58,787 nucleotides of DNA, taken from NCBI RefSeq assembly GCF_009649175.1, contig NZ_WJPO01000025.1:1-58787 (forward strand). Direction: 5' to 3'. The notes beneath the pieces were generated by a model. It saw only the letters and a program-made list of their open reading frames with translations, made no database searches and had not been told where the DNA came from. Numbering within the stretch: position 1 is the stretch's first letter; each line of letters starts with the position of its first letter. Positions 6,699 to 15,232 of the stretch are shown in pieces. The translations under genes were made by a program, and so were the position numbers. This DNA is from Rhodovulum strictum (GTDB lineage Bacteria; Pseudomonadota; Alphaproteobacteria; Rhodobacterales; Rhodobacteraceae).

Positions 6699-9109
6699 TG
6701 CGTCGCACTGCCCTTGCCGCGCTCTTGTCGCATTGGCGCCGCCACCCGCTGCAACTGGCCAGCCTGCTGCTGGGGCTGGCGCTGGCCACCGCGCTATGGT
6801 CCGGCGTGCAGGCGATCAATGCCGAGGCGCGCGCAAGCTATGACCGCGCCGCCCGCGTGCTGGACCAGGACCGGCTGGAAAGCCTTGTGCCCGCCGATGG
6901 CCAGCGCATGCCGCAACAGGTCTTCGTCGATCTGCGCCGCGCGGGCTGGCAGGTCACCCCGCTGATCGAGGGGCGATGGGCGCGCGCGGGCCGCGCGGTG
7001 CAGGTCTACGGCATCGACCCCTTCACCATGCCCGCCGGTGCGCTGCCCGAGGCGGTGGGCGAAAGCGGCGACATCGCCGGGTTCTTCACCCCGCCCGGCC
7101 GGGGCTTTGCCGCACCCGAAACCGTGGCGGACCTTGAGGGCGCCGAGGGGCTGCCGCCCCTGATCGCGGCCGAGGGCATCATGCCGGGCATCCTGATCGC
7201 CGATATCGGCATCGCCCAGAGCCTGCTGCGCGCCGAGGGCCAGATCTCGCGGCTGTTGCTGGCCCCGGATCAGCCCCTGGGCCGCGCACCGCTGGAGGCG
7301 GTGGCCCCGGGCCTCGACCGGATGGCGCCGCAGGAAACGGCCGATGTGGCGCAACTGACGGGCAGCTTTCACCTGAACCTGACGGCCTTCGGCTTCCTGT
7401 CCTTCGCGGTGGGGCTGTTCATCGTCCATGCCGCGATCGGGCTGGCCTTCGAACAGCGCCGCGCCATGTTCCGCACGCTGCGCGCGCTGGGCCTGCCGCT
7501 GCGCACATTGGTGGGCCTCCTGGCGGCCGAGGTGATGCTGCTGGCGCTGGTCGCGGGGATCGTCGGTGTCGCGCTGGGCTATGGCATCGCCGCGGCGCTG
7601 TTGCCCGATGTAGCCGCCACGCTGCGCGGGCTTTACGGCGCGAGTGTCTCGGGCAGCCTGTCGCTGCGCCCGGAATGGTGGCTGGGCGGGCTGGCCATCG
7701 CGCTGCTGGGGGCGGGCGTGGCGGCGGCGCAAAGCCTGTGGCGGCTCTGGCGCATGCCGCTGCTGGCCTCGGCCCAGCCGCGGGCCTGGGCGCGCGCCTC
7801 CGCCCGCGGTTTCGCGGCTCTGGGCGGTCTGGCTGCGCTGCTGGCCGTGGTGGCGGTGATCGCGGGGGTCTACGGGCAGGGGATCGTCGGCGGGTTCGTG
7901 CTGCTGGGCGCGCTGCTGATGTCGGCGGCGCTGGCGCTGCCCGGCGCGCTGGCGCTGGCGCTGGGGGCGGCAGAACGGCTGGCCCGGGGCGTGCTGGCGC
8001 AATGGTTCTGGGCCGACACGCGCCAGCAATTGCCCGGCCTGTCGCTGGCGCTGATGGCGCTGATGCTGGCGCTTTCGGCCAATATCGGCGTGGGCACGAT
8101 GGTCGCGAGTTTCCGGCTGACCTTTACCGAATGGCTGGACCAGCGCCTGCCCTCGGAACTCTATGTCACCGCCCGCAGCGAGGAGGAGGCCACCCGCCTG
8201 CGCGACTGGCTGGAACCGCGCAGCGATGCGCTCCTGCCGATCTGGAAGATCGAGGGGCCGGTGCTGGGCCAGACCGCGGAAATCTACGGCGTCGCCGATC
8301 ACCGCACCTATTCCGACAACTGGCCGATGCTGCTGGGCGAACCCGATGTCTGGGCGCGGCTGGCGCGCGCCGAGGGCGCCATCGTCAACGAACAGCTCTG
8401 GCGGCGCGAGCGGTTGTCGCTGGGCGATCCGGTGCCATTGCCGGGCGGCGCGATCCGCCCGCTGGTCGGCGTCTATTCCGATTACGGCAATCCGCGCGGG
8501 CAGGTCATCATCGGCATCGCCGATCTGGTGGCCCAGTTCCCCGATCTCGACCGCCGCCGCTACGCCATCCGCACCGATCCCGCCGCCGTGCCGGAATTGC
8601 GCCGGGCGCTGGTTCAGGAATTCGGCCTGCCCGAAGACAGCATGATCGACCAGAGGGCGGTCAAGGATCTGTCGCTGCGGATCTTCGAACGCACCTTTGC
8701 CGTAACGGCGGCGCTGAACGTGCTGACCATGGGCGTTGCCGGCTTCGCGATGTTCACCAGCCTTCTGACGCTGGCCGCGATGCGCCTGCCGCAGCTTGCC
8801 CCGGTCTGGGCACTGGGGCTGACGCGGGCGGGGCTGGCGCGGCTGGAGGTGCTGCGCGCGATGCTGCTGGCGGCGCTGACCATGGTGCTGGCGGTGCCCG
8901 TCGGGCTGATCCTGGCCTGGGTGCTGCTGGCGGTGGTCAATGTCGCGGCGTTTGGCTGGCGGCTGCCGATCCATGTCTTTCCGGCCGACTGGCTGTGGCT
9001 GGGGGCACTCGCGCTGGCGGCGGGCGGTCTGGCGGCGTCCTGGCCCGCCTGGCGGCTGGCCCGGATCGAACCTGCCACATTGGTCAAGGTGTTCGCCGAT
9101 GAACGTTAG
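6698..9109 (+). CDS. FtsX-type ABC transporter permease (AttF/AttG-like)
   Basis: 803-residue inner-membrane protein: an N-terminal helix (LASLLLGLALATALWSG), a large periplasmic domain up to about residue 220, a block of helices with an FtsX domain (FLSFAVGLFIVHAAIGLAF onward), a central hydrophobic section near 360-450, a second periplasmic domain (about 470-670), and a closing FtsX domain of three helices. This two-FtsX layout is that of LolC/E-like and AttF/G-like permeases, which act on envelope substrates rather than transport through a pore. It is translationally coupled to the ATPase before it and overlaps the next gene by 11 bases. No substrate can be read from sequence. Confidence 0.88.
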   Translation: MRRTALAALLSHWRRHPLQLASLLLGLALATALWSGVQAINAEARASYDRAARVLDQDRLESLVPADGQRMPQQVFVDLRRAGWQVTPLIEGRWARAGRAVQVYGIDPFTMPAGALPEAVGESGDIAGFFTPPGRGFAAPETVADLEGAEGLPPLIAAEGIMPGILIADIGIAQSLLRAEGQISRLLLAPDQPLGRAPLEAVAPGLDRMAPQETADVAQLTGSFHLNLTAFGFLSFAVGLFIVHAAIGLAFEQRRAMFRTLRALGLPLRTLVGLLAAEVMLLALVAGIVGVALGYGIAAALLPDVAATLRGLYGASVSGSLSLRPEWWLGGLAIALLGAGVAAAQSLWRLWRMPLLASAQPRAWARASARGFAALGGLAALLAVVAVIAGVYGQGIVGGFVLLGALLMSAALALPGALALALGAAERLARGVLAQWFWADTRQQLPGLSLALMALMLALSANIGVGTMVASFRLTFTEWLDQRLPSELYVTARSEEEATRLRDWLEPRSDALLPIWKIEGPVLGQTAEIYGVADHRTYSDNWPMLLGEPDVWARLARAEGAIVNEQLWRRERLSLGDPVPLPGGAIRPLVGVYSDYGNPRGQVIIGIADLVAQFPDLDRRRYAIRTDPAAVPELRRALVQEFGLPEDSMIDQRAVKDLSLRIFERTFAVTAALNVLTMGVAGFAMFTSLLTLAAMRLPQLAPVWALGLTRAGLARLEVLRAMLLAALTMVLAVPVGLILAWVLLAVVNVAAFGWRLPIHVFPADWLWLGALALAAGGLAASWPAWRLARIEPATLVKVFADER

Positions 9110-10157
9110 GGCGCTGATCCTTGCGCTTTTCCTGCCCTTGCCCGCGCTGGCGCAGGGCTTTGCCGGGCTTGGGCAAACCGCCGATGGCTACACCCTGCCG
9201 CAGCGCGGCGGGGTGCTGGACTTTCCGCGCGATCACGGCGCGCATCCCGATTTCCGCATCGAATGGTGGTATCTGACCGCCAACCTGACCGGCGCGGACG
9301 GGCAGGATTACGGCATCCAGTGGACGCTGTTCCGCTCGGCCCTGGCGCCCGGCAATCCGGGCGAGGGCTGGCAGAACGCGCAGGTCTGGATGGGCCATGC
9401 CGGGCTGACTACAGCCCGGCACCATTTCCATGCCGAGCGGCTGGGCCGCGGCGGCACCGGGCAGGCGGGGGTCACGCCTGCCCCCTTTGCCGCCTGGATC
9501 GACGAATGGCGGATGGAGAGCACCGCCCAACCCGGGGCCGATCCGCTCTCGGCGCTGCGGCTGAATGCGGCGGGCAGCTATTTCGCCTATGCCCTGACAC
9601 TGACGGCCGAGGGGCCGCTGGTCCTGCATGGCGATCAGGGCTATTCGGTGAAATCCGATCAGGGCAATGCCAGCTACTACTACTCGCAGCCCTTCTACCG
9701 CGTCGCGGGCACGCTGACCCTGCCCGATGGCCCGGTCGAGGTCACTGGGAACGCCTGGCTTGACCGGGAATGGTCCAGCCAGCCGCTTGCCTCTGACCAG
9801 CAGGGCTGGGACTGGGTTTCGCTGCATTTCGACGGCGGCGACAAGCTGATGGCCTTTCAGTTGCGCAGCAGCGCGGGCGACTACACCACCGGCACCTGGA
9901 TCGCCGCCGATGGCAGCGCAACGCCGCTTGCCCCCGGATCGGTGACGTTCGAGCCGCGCGCCATCGCCCGGATCGCGGGCCGCACCATCCCGGTGCGCTG
10001 GCGCATCGCGTTGCCCGAACGCGGGCTCGATGTCATGATCGAGGCGCTGAACGAGGCCGCCTGGATGGAGACCACCGTTGCCTATTGGGAAGGCCCGGTG
10101 CGGATCACCGGCAGCCATGCGGGCCGGGGTTACCTGGAGATGACGGGCCATGACTGA
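9099..10157 (+). CDS. Secreted AttH/CrtC-fold lipocalin-like protein
   Basis: 352 residues with a clear signal peptide (MNVRALILALFLPLPALAQG). The mature part carries features of the AttH/hydroxyneurosporene-synthase-like fold (COG5621): FPRDHGAHPDFRIEWWYLT at the front, a GYSVKS segment, NAWLDREWSS, and WDWVSLHFDGG. It is most likely the periplasmic partner of the preceding ABC system. Although distantly related to carotenoid 1,2-hydratase, the context gives no reason to propose a carotenoid role. It overlaps the upstream permease by 11 bases and the next gene by eight, so it is inside one tightly packed operon. Confidence 0.85.
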   Translation: MNVRALILALFLPLPALAQGFAGLGQTADGYTLPQRGGVLDFPRDHGAHPDFRIEWWYLTANLTGADGQDYGIQWTLFRSALAPGNPGEGWQNAQVWMGHAGLTTARHHFHAERLGRGGTGQAGVTPAPFAAWIDEWRMESTAQPGADPLSALRLNAAGSYFAYALTLTAEGPLVLHGDQGYSVKSDQGNASYYYSQPFYRVAGTLTLPDGPVEVTGNAWLDREWSSQPLASDQQGWDWVSLHFDGGDKLMAFQLRSSAGDYTTGTWIAADGSATPLAPGSVTFEPRAIARIAGRTIPVRWRIALPERGLDVMIEALNEAAWMETTVAYWEGPVRITGSHAGRGYLEMTGHD

Positions 10158-10707
10158 CCCCCTTGCAACGCTGTCGGGCACGCTTGACGCTGTCTGGGCG
10201 CAGCTTTTGCGCGGCGCGTCCGACCGCGAGGCGCCCGCCCGCCATCCGGTTCTGGCCACTGCCGGGCGGTCGGGGGGCGAGGCGCGGATGGTGGTGCTGC
10301 GCTCCGCGGATCGCGAGGGCGCGCGGGTCGAGATCTTTGCCGACCGCCGCTCGGCCAAGGTCGGCGAACTGGTGACCGAGCCGCGGGCAAGCCTTCTGGT
10401 CTGGGATCCGGCGCAGCGTTTGCAGATCCGGCTGCGCGCCCGGTTCGAGGTGCTGGCGGGCGAGGCGGTGACGCCCTTGTGGCAGGCGCTGCCGGGGGCG
10501 GCGCGCGCGCTTTATGGCGGACGGCCCGCGCCCGGCACGCCGATTGCCGCCCCGGGCGATCATATCGCCGATCCGGCCGCGCTTGCCTTCTGCGTGCTGC
10601 GCGGAATGCTCTCCGAGATCGAGACGCTGCATCTTGAAACGCTGGGCCATCGCCGCGCGCTTTTTCGGGCCGCCGAGGGCTGGCAGGGCCAATGGTGCGC
10701 GCCCTGA
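10150..10707 (+). CDS. Pyridoxamine 5'-phosphate oxidase-family (FMN-binding split barrel) protein
   Basis: The 185-residue protein has the split-barrel elements of the Alr4036-like PNPOx family: HPVLATAGRSGG, RMVVLRSAD, an EIFADRRSAKVGEL strand-helix and a LQIRLRARFEVL strand. Members bind FMN; few have known substrates, and the true PdxH motifs at the C-terminus are not obvious, so vitamin B6 synthesis should not be assumed. It overlaps the AttH-like gene by eight bases and the FAD oxidoreductase downstream by up to 16 bases. That places two flavin-type proteins together at the end of the transporter operon. Confidence 0.75.
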   Translation: MTDPLATLSGTLDAVWAQLLRGASDREAPARHPVLATAGRSGGEARMVVLRSADREGARVEIFADRRSAKVGELVTEPRASLLVWDPAQRLQIRLRARFEVLAGEAVTPLWQALPGAARALYGGRPAPGTPIAAPGDHIADPAALAFCVLRGMLSEIETLHLETLGHRRALFRAAEGWQGQWCAP

Positions 10708-11846
10708 GCCCGGCCATGCCGCCCCGCCCGCGCGAGATCGTGCTGATCGGCGGCGGCCATACCCATGCGCTGGTCGCCCGCGCCTGGGGGCTGGACCCGC
10801 TGGCGGGCGTGCGGCTGACGCTGATCAATCCCGGCCCGACCGCGCCCTATTCGGGGATGCTGCCGGGGTTGATCGCGGGGCATTACGACCGGCAAGAGCT
10901 GGAAATCGACCTTGAGGCATTGGCGGCCCATGCGGGCGCGCGGCTGGTGATCGGCCGGGCCGAGGGGATCGACCGCGCGGCGCGGCTGATCCATGTGGAG
11001 GGGCAGGGGGCGATCCGCTATGACCTCGCCTCGCTCGATATCGGGATCACCACCGATCTGCCCGACCTGCCCGGCTTCACCGACCATGCTGTGCCCGCAA
11101 AGCCGCTGGGCGCCTTTGCCGAGGCGTGGGAAGGGTTCGTTGCCCGCGCGCGGGCGGGGGCGGTGGCACCCGGTATTGCCGTGATCGGCGCAGGCGTGGC
11201 AGGCGTCGAACTGGCGCTGGCGGCGCGGTTCCGCCTGGCCGAAGCGGGGCTTGCGCCGCAGGTCACGCTGATCGACGCTGCGCCGGAGGTGCTGCGCGAT
11301 GTGCGCCGCGGGGCCCGGGCGGCGCTGATGGCGGCGCTTGCGGGGCAGGGGGTGCAGCTTGTGACCGGCGCCCGCATCGCGCGGATCGAGCCGGACGGCG
11401 TGATGCTGGCGGGGGGCGCGGCGATCGCGGCGAATTTCGTGATCGGCGCGGCAGGCCCGCGGCCGCAGGGCTGGCTGGCGGGCACCGGGCTGGACCTGAC
11501 CGGCGGCTTCGTGACGGTTGACCGGCATCTGCGGTCGCTCACCGATCCGGCGATCTTCGCCGCGGGCGATTGCGCGCATCTTTCGCACGCGCCGCGGCCC
11601 AAGGCAGGGGTCTATGCGGTGCGCGCGGCCCCGGTGCTGGCGGCCAATCTGCGCGCGGCAGTGACGGGGGCGCGGCTGCGGGCGTTTCGGCCGCAGCGCG
11701 ATTACCTCAAGCTGATCTCGATGGGCGGCAAGCATGCCGCCGCCGACCGGCTGAACCTGCGGATCGAGGGCGGCTGGGTCTGGCGCTGGAAGGACCGGAT
11801 CGACCGCGGCTTCATGCGCGGCTTCCACGATCTGCCGCGGTCCTGA
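10692..11846 (+). CDS. FAD-dependent oxidoreductase, the domain normally fused to SelD, here free-standing
   Basis: 384 residues of the NDH-2-like two-dinucleotide-fold family: a first FAD motif IGGGHTHA, the phrase LTLINPGPTAPYSGMLPGL, a second NAD-type motif VIGAGVAGVELAL, and an FAD-closing segment IFAAGDCAH. In many Rhodobacteraceae this sequence is the N-terminal half of a ~720-residue bifunctional protein whose C-terminal half is selenide, water dikinase. Here the frame stops after the sequence MRGFHDLPRS, just where the SelD part would begin. The ATG at 10692 is used; 10716 is a possible later start lying after the upstream stop. The substrate is unknown. Confidence 0.8.
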   Translation: MVRALSPAMPPRPREIVLIGGGHTHALVARAWGLDPLAGVRLTLINPGPTAPYSGMLPGLIAGHYDRQELEIDLEALAAHAGARLVIGRAEGIDRAARLIHVEGQGAIRYDLASLDIGITTDLPDLPGFTDHAVPAKPLGAFAEAWEGFVARARAGAVAPGIAVIGAGVAGVELALAARFRLAEAGLAPQVTLIDAAPEVLRDVRRGARAALMAALAGQGVQLVTGARIARIEPDGVMLAGGAAIAANFVIGAAGPRPQGWLAGTGLDLTGGFVTVDRHLRSLTDPAIFAAGDCAHLSHAPRPKAGVYAVRAAPVLAANLRAAVTGARLRAFRPQRDYLKLISMGGKHAAADRLNLRIEGGWVWRWKDRIDRGFMRGFHDLPRS

Positions 11847-11857
11847 GCCGGGTCAGG
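11842..11857. terminator. Short inverted repeat across convergent stops
   Basis: CCTGA (11842-11846) and TCAGG (11853-11857) enclose a six-base loop and contain the stop codons of the two converging genes. The stem is only five pairs and no T-run follows, so terminator activity is doubtful. Confidence 0.25.
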
Positions 11858-12674
11858 GCCGCGCCGGGCAATCCGTGGGCAGGGGCCGCACCGCCCGGCC
11901 CGTCGCGCGATAGGCGGCAAGGCCCAGATATTCGTGCAGCGCAAGGTTGAAGGCCACCAGGCTTTCGGCCGGGGCCCAGCGCAGCCCCGCGCCGGGGCGG
12001 CTGCGGAAATCGACCGGATAGGGCGTCAGATCGCGCCATCCCGCCGCGCAGAAGGTTTCCACCGCGCGCGGCATGTGAAAGGCGCTGGTCACCAGCAGCC
12101 AGCGGCCCGGCCGGTCCGGTGCCAGCGCCCGGCTGAGCCGCGCATTTTCGGCCGTGTTGCGCGAGGCCCCTTCGAGGATCAATCGCGCCGGATCCAGCCC
12201 CGCCCCGGTCAGAACGCGCCGCGCCACCTCGGCCTCGGGCAGGTCCGAGCCGCCCAGCCGCCCGCTGCCGCCGGTGAACAGCACAACCGCCTCGGGATGG
12301 CGCCGGGCAAGGTCCAGCGCGGCAAGGAACCGCTCGCCCCCCTCGTTCAGCGAGGGCGGCCCCCAGGCCAGCGTGCCCGCCGGATCCTCGGCGCCGCCAA
12401 GGATCACGATGCCCGCCACCGGACCGGCCAGTTCGGGCACGGGATGGCGCGCTTCGATCCCGCGCAACAGGACATTGGCCAGCGGGCTCAGCGCGATCAC
12501 CGCCCCGCCCAGCGCCGTTGCGGTGACCAGAGCGCGGCCAAGCTCGGGCCGTCCCGCCCACAGCGCCCAAAGCCCCGCCGCCAGCAGGATCAGCAGGACC
12601 GAGTCGGCGCGCAGAAGCCCCCAGACGATCTTCGAGGCGTAGAAGAAAAGATCGTCGGGCAGGCTCTGGCCCAC
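11853..12674 (-). CDS. YdcF/SanA-family (DUF218) membrane-anchored protein
   Basis: 273 residues: two N-terminal membrane helices (around 22-65), then the DUF218 domain with IVILGGAED, VVLFTGGSG, and the ENARLS / LLVTSAFHMPRA segment that forms the family's putative active site. E. coli relatives (ElyC, SanA, YdcF) act in envelope integrity, and ElyC in lipid-carrier and peptidoglycan homeostasis; the exact chemistry is not settled. It follows ugd on the same strand with only five bases between, so the two are probably co-transcribed, which fits an envelope polysaccharide theme. Confidence 0.85.
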   Translation of the reverse strand: MGQSLPDDLFFYASKIVWGLLRADSVLLILLAAGLWALWAGRPELGRALVTATALGGAVIALSPLANVLLRGIEARHPVPELAGPVAGIVILGGAEDPAGTLAWGPPSLNEGGERFLAALDLARRHPEAVVLFTGGSGRLGGSDLPEAEVARRVLTGAGLDPARLILEGASRNTAENARLSRALAPDRPGRWLLVTSAFHMPRAVETFCAAGWRDLTPYPVDFRSRPGAGLRWAPAESLVAFNLALHEYLGLAAYRATGRAVRPLPTDCPARP

Positions 12675-12679
12675 GCCCC

Positions 12680-14005
12680 TCAGCCCTCGACCCCGAAGCC
12701 CGGGCGGCCGACCGCGACATGGGCCACGAAGCCCGCCTCGCGCACATCCTCGGGCGGGTAGATGTTGCGCAGATCGGCCATCCGGGGATGCGCCATCCGC
12801 TGCGCCATCTGGCCCAGGTCAAGGCCGCGGAACTCGTTCCACTCGGTCAGGATCACCAGCGCGTCAGCCCCTTCGGCCGCCGCATAGGGATCGTCGGCCC
12901 ATGTGACGCCGGGCAACAGCGCCTCGCCCTCGCGCCGCCCTTGCGGATCGACGACGCGCACCTTTGCGCCGCCGCCCACCAGTGCGGGCACGATGGTCAG
13001 GCTGGGCGCGTCGCGCATGTCGTCGGTATTGGGCTTGAAGGTGACGCCGAGGACCAGGATCGTCTTGCCGTTGACCGAACCGCCGCACAGATCAACGACC
13101 TTGTCGATCATCCGCCGCTTGACCCGGTCATTGACCGCGATGACGGTTTCGGTGATCGCACAGGGCGCGGCATGTTCCTGCCCGATGCGCGCCAGTGCCT
13201 GCGTGTCCTTGGGAAAGCACGACCCGCCATAGCCGGGGCCGGCATGCAGGAACTTGTTGCCGATCCGGCCATCCAGCCCCATGCCGCGCGACACCGCCTT
13301 GATGTCGGCGCCGACCTTTTCGCACAGCATCGCCATTTCGTTGATGAAGGTGATCTTGGTCGCGAGAAACGCGTTCGCGGCGTACTTGATCATCTCGGCC
13401 GATTCGAGATCGGTATAGACGACGGGGAATTCGCGCAGGAACAGGGGCCTATATATATCCGCCATCACCGCCTTCGCGCGTTCGCTCTCGACGCCGACCA
13501 CCACCCGGTCGGGGCGCATGAAATCGTCGATCGCGGCCCCTTCGCGCAGGAATTCGGGGTTCGAGGCAACGTCGAACTCGGCCGCCGGATTGGCCGCACG
13601 CACCGCAGCCGCAACCTGCCGGTTGGTGCCCACGGGCACGGTGGATTTCGTCACAACCACGGCATAGCCGGTCAGCGCCCGGCCGATTTCCCCGGCGGCG
13701 GCCATCACATAGGTCAGGTCCGCATGGCCGTCGCCGCGCCGCGTCGGCGTGCCGACCGCGATGAAGACCGCATCCGCCCCGTCCACCGCCGCCGCCAGAT
13801 CGCCGGTAAAGGTCAGCCGCCCGGCCGCCACGTTCCTTGCCATCACCATATCAAGGCCGGGTTCGTAGATCGGCACCTCGCCGCGGCGCAGCATCTCGAT
13901 CTTGCGCGGATCCTTGTCGACGCAGACGACCTCGTGCCCGAAATCGGAAAAACACACCCCCGAGACGAGCCCGACATAGCCCGTTCCGATCATTGCAATC
14001 TTCAT
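12680..14005 (-). CDS. ugd: UDP-glucose 6-dehydrogenase
   Basis: Oxidises UDP-glucose twice with NAD to UDP-glucuronate, a precursor of acidic capsule and exopolysaccharides. The 441-residue protein shows the NAD fold MIGTGYVGLVSG at the start, the STVPVGT and NPEFLREG motifs, the conserved YAANAFLATKITFINE helix, the catalytic GGSCFPKDT segment with Cys263, and the C-terminal Rossmann domain with GVTFKPNTDD. Full length for the family. Divergently oriented from the AbrB-type gene at 14189 with about 180 bases between, which must contain its promoter. Confidence 0.95.
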   Translation of the reverse strand: MKIAMIGTGYVGLVSGVCFSDFGHEVVCVDKDPRKIEMLRRGEVPIYEPGLDMVMARNVAAGRLTFTGDLAAAVDGADAVFIAVGTPTRRGDGHADLTYVMAAAGEIGRALTGYAVVVTKSTVPVGTNRQVAAAVRAANPAAEFDVASNPEFLREGAAIDDFMRPDRVVVGVESERAKAVMADIYRPLFLREFPVVYTDLESAEMIKYAANAFLATKITFINEMAMLCEKVGADIKAVSRGMGLDGRIGNKFLHAGPGYGGSCFPKDTQALARIGQEHAAPCAITETVIAVNDRVKRRMIDKVVDLCGGSVNGKTILVLGVTFKPNTDDMRDAPSLTIVPALVGGGAKVRVVDPQGRREGEALLPGVTWADDPYAAAEGADALVILTEWNEFRGLDLGQMAQRMAHPRMADLRNIYPPEDVREAGFVAHVAVGRPGFGVEG

Positions 14006-14188
14006 TTCAAATCTCCCGCCATTGGGGTCTGGCCATGCCGATGCGACAGCGTGGCGGTCAAGTCAACTCGCCTTTGCCGTTCAGCGCCTCTGTGACATGC
14101 ACCTGTGACGATGCTGCGGCGGCGAATTGACATTGGCGCGCGTCCTGCGGTTCATGGCCTCGACCAGCCCCCTTGCCCCGGATCGCCC

Positions 14189-15232
14189 ATGCTTGCCGCG
14201 TTTCTGACCCTTGCCGCCGGTGCTGCGGGTGCGGTGCTGGCCGCGCTGCTGGGCGTGCCCGCGCCGTTCCTGACCGGGCCTGCGCTTTGCGTGACGGCTC
14301 TGGCGCTGGCGGGGGTGCGGGTCGTGCTGCCGGTGGGGCTGCGCGATGGCTGTTTCCTGCTGATCGGCCTGAATATCGGTGCGGGCATCACGCCCGAGGC
14401 GCTGGCCACCGCCGCGCGCTGGCCGCTGAGCCTGGCGCTTCTGGCGGTTTCGGTGATCGCGATCATGGCGCTGGGGGCGCGGCTTCTGGTCTGGCGGTTC
14501 GGCTTCGACCGGATGAGCGCGCTGCTGGCCGCGACGCCCGGGCATCTGAGCTTCGTGCTTAGCCTCTCGTCGGATGTCCGCGCCGACCTGCCGCGGGTCA
14601 CGCTGATCCAGACCATCCGGGTTCTGGCGCTGACGCTGATCGTGCCCTTCGCCGCGCCGCTGATCGGCGGGGGCGACCTGCCCGCGCTGCCGCCCGGCCC
14701 CGATGCGATGCCGCTGGCGGTGCTGGCGCCGATCATGGCCCTTGGCGTTCTGGCGGGGCTTCTGTTCCAGCGTCTCAGGGTGCCCGCCGCGCTGCTGTTC
14801 GGGGGCATGGCGGTTTCGGGGCTGGGCCATGCCACGGGGCTTATCGCGGGCGCGGTGCCCGAATGGCTGGCGATCCCGGCCTTCACGGTGATGGGCACGC
14901 TGATCGGCACGCGGTTTGCAGGCGTCACGCCGCGCATGGTCTGGCAGGCGCTGGGCGCGTCGGGCCTGTTGACGGGCTTTGCCGCCCTGCTGTCGCTGGC
15001 CGCGGCGGCGCTGGTGGCGGTGCTGCTCGACCTGCCGATGCTGACCGCGCTGATCGCCTTTGCCCCCGGCGGGCTGGAAACGATGATGGCGATGTCGCTG
15101 CTTCTGGGCGCGGATCCGGCCTATGTCGCGGCGCATCACGTGTTCCGGCTGCTGGTGCTGACCGTGGTGCTGCCCTTGGCCGTCGCCCGCATCGGGGCGA
15201 CGGCCGGGCGGGATGTCAGCCCACCACGTTGA
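14189..15232 (+). CDS. AbrB-family membrane protein (putative ammonia monooxygenase-type annotation)
   Basis: 347 residues with about ten hydrophobic helices in two homologous halves, each opening with a helix ending in a P-F/A-LTGP or P-A-ALLFGG type turn. This is the AbrB (COG3180) duplication family; databases variously name it a regulator or ammonia monooxygenase, but members behave as small-molecule membrane proteins with no firm function. An in-frame extension to 14105 lacks hydrophobic or conserved sequence, so the ATG at 14189 is chosen although no clear ribosome site precedes it. Its stop overlaps the converging creatinase gene by 17 bases. Confidence 0.8.
   Translation: MLAAFLTLAAGAAGAVLAALLGVPAPFLTGPALCVTALALAGVRVVLPVGLRDGCFLLIGLNIGAGITPEALATAARWPLSLALLAVSVIAIMALGARLLVWRFGFDRMSALLAATPGHLSFVLSLSSDVRADLPRVTLIQTIRVLALTLIVPFAAPLIGGGDLPALPPGPDAMPLAVLAPIMALGVLAGLLFQRLRVPAALLFGGMAVSGLGHATGLIAGAVPEWLAIPAFTVMGTLIGTRFAGVTPRMVWQALGASGLLTGFAALLSLAAAALVAVLLDLPMLTALIAFAPGGLETMMAMSLLLGADPAYVAAHHVFRLLVLTVVLPLAVARIGATAGRDVSPPR

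Noticed and set aside
9099-10157. Carotenoid 1,2-hydratase (CrtC)
   Set aside because: Only the fold is shared; no carotenoid genes are near, and the order matches attEFGH.
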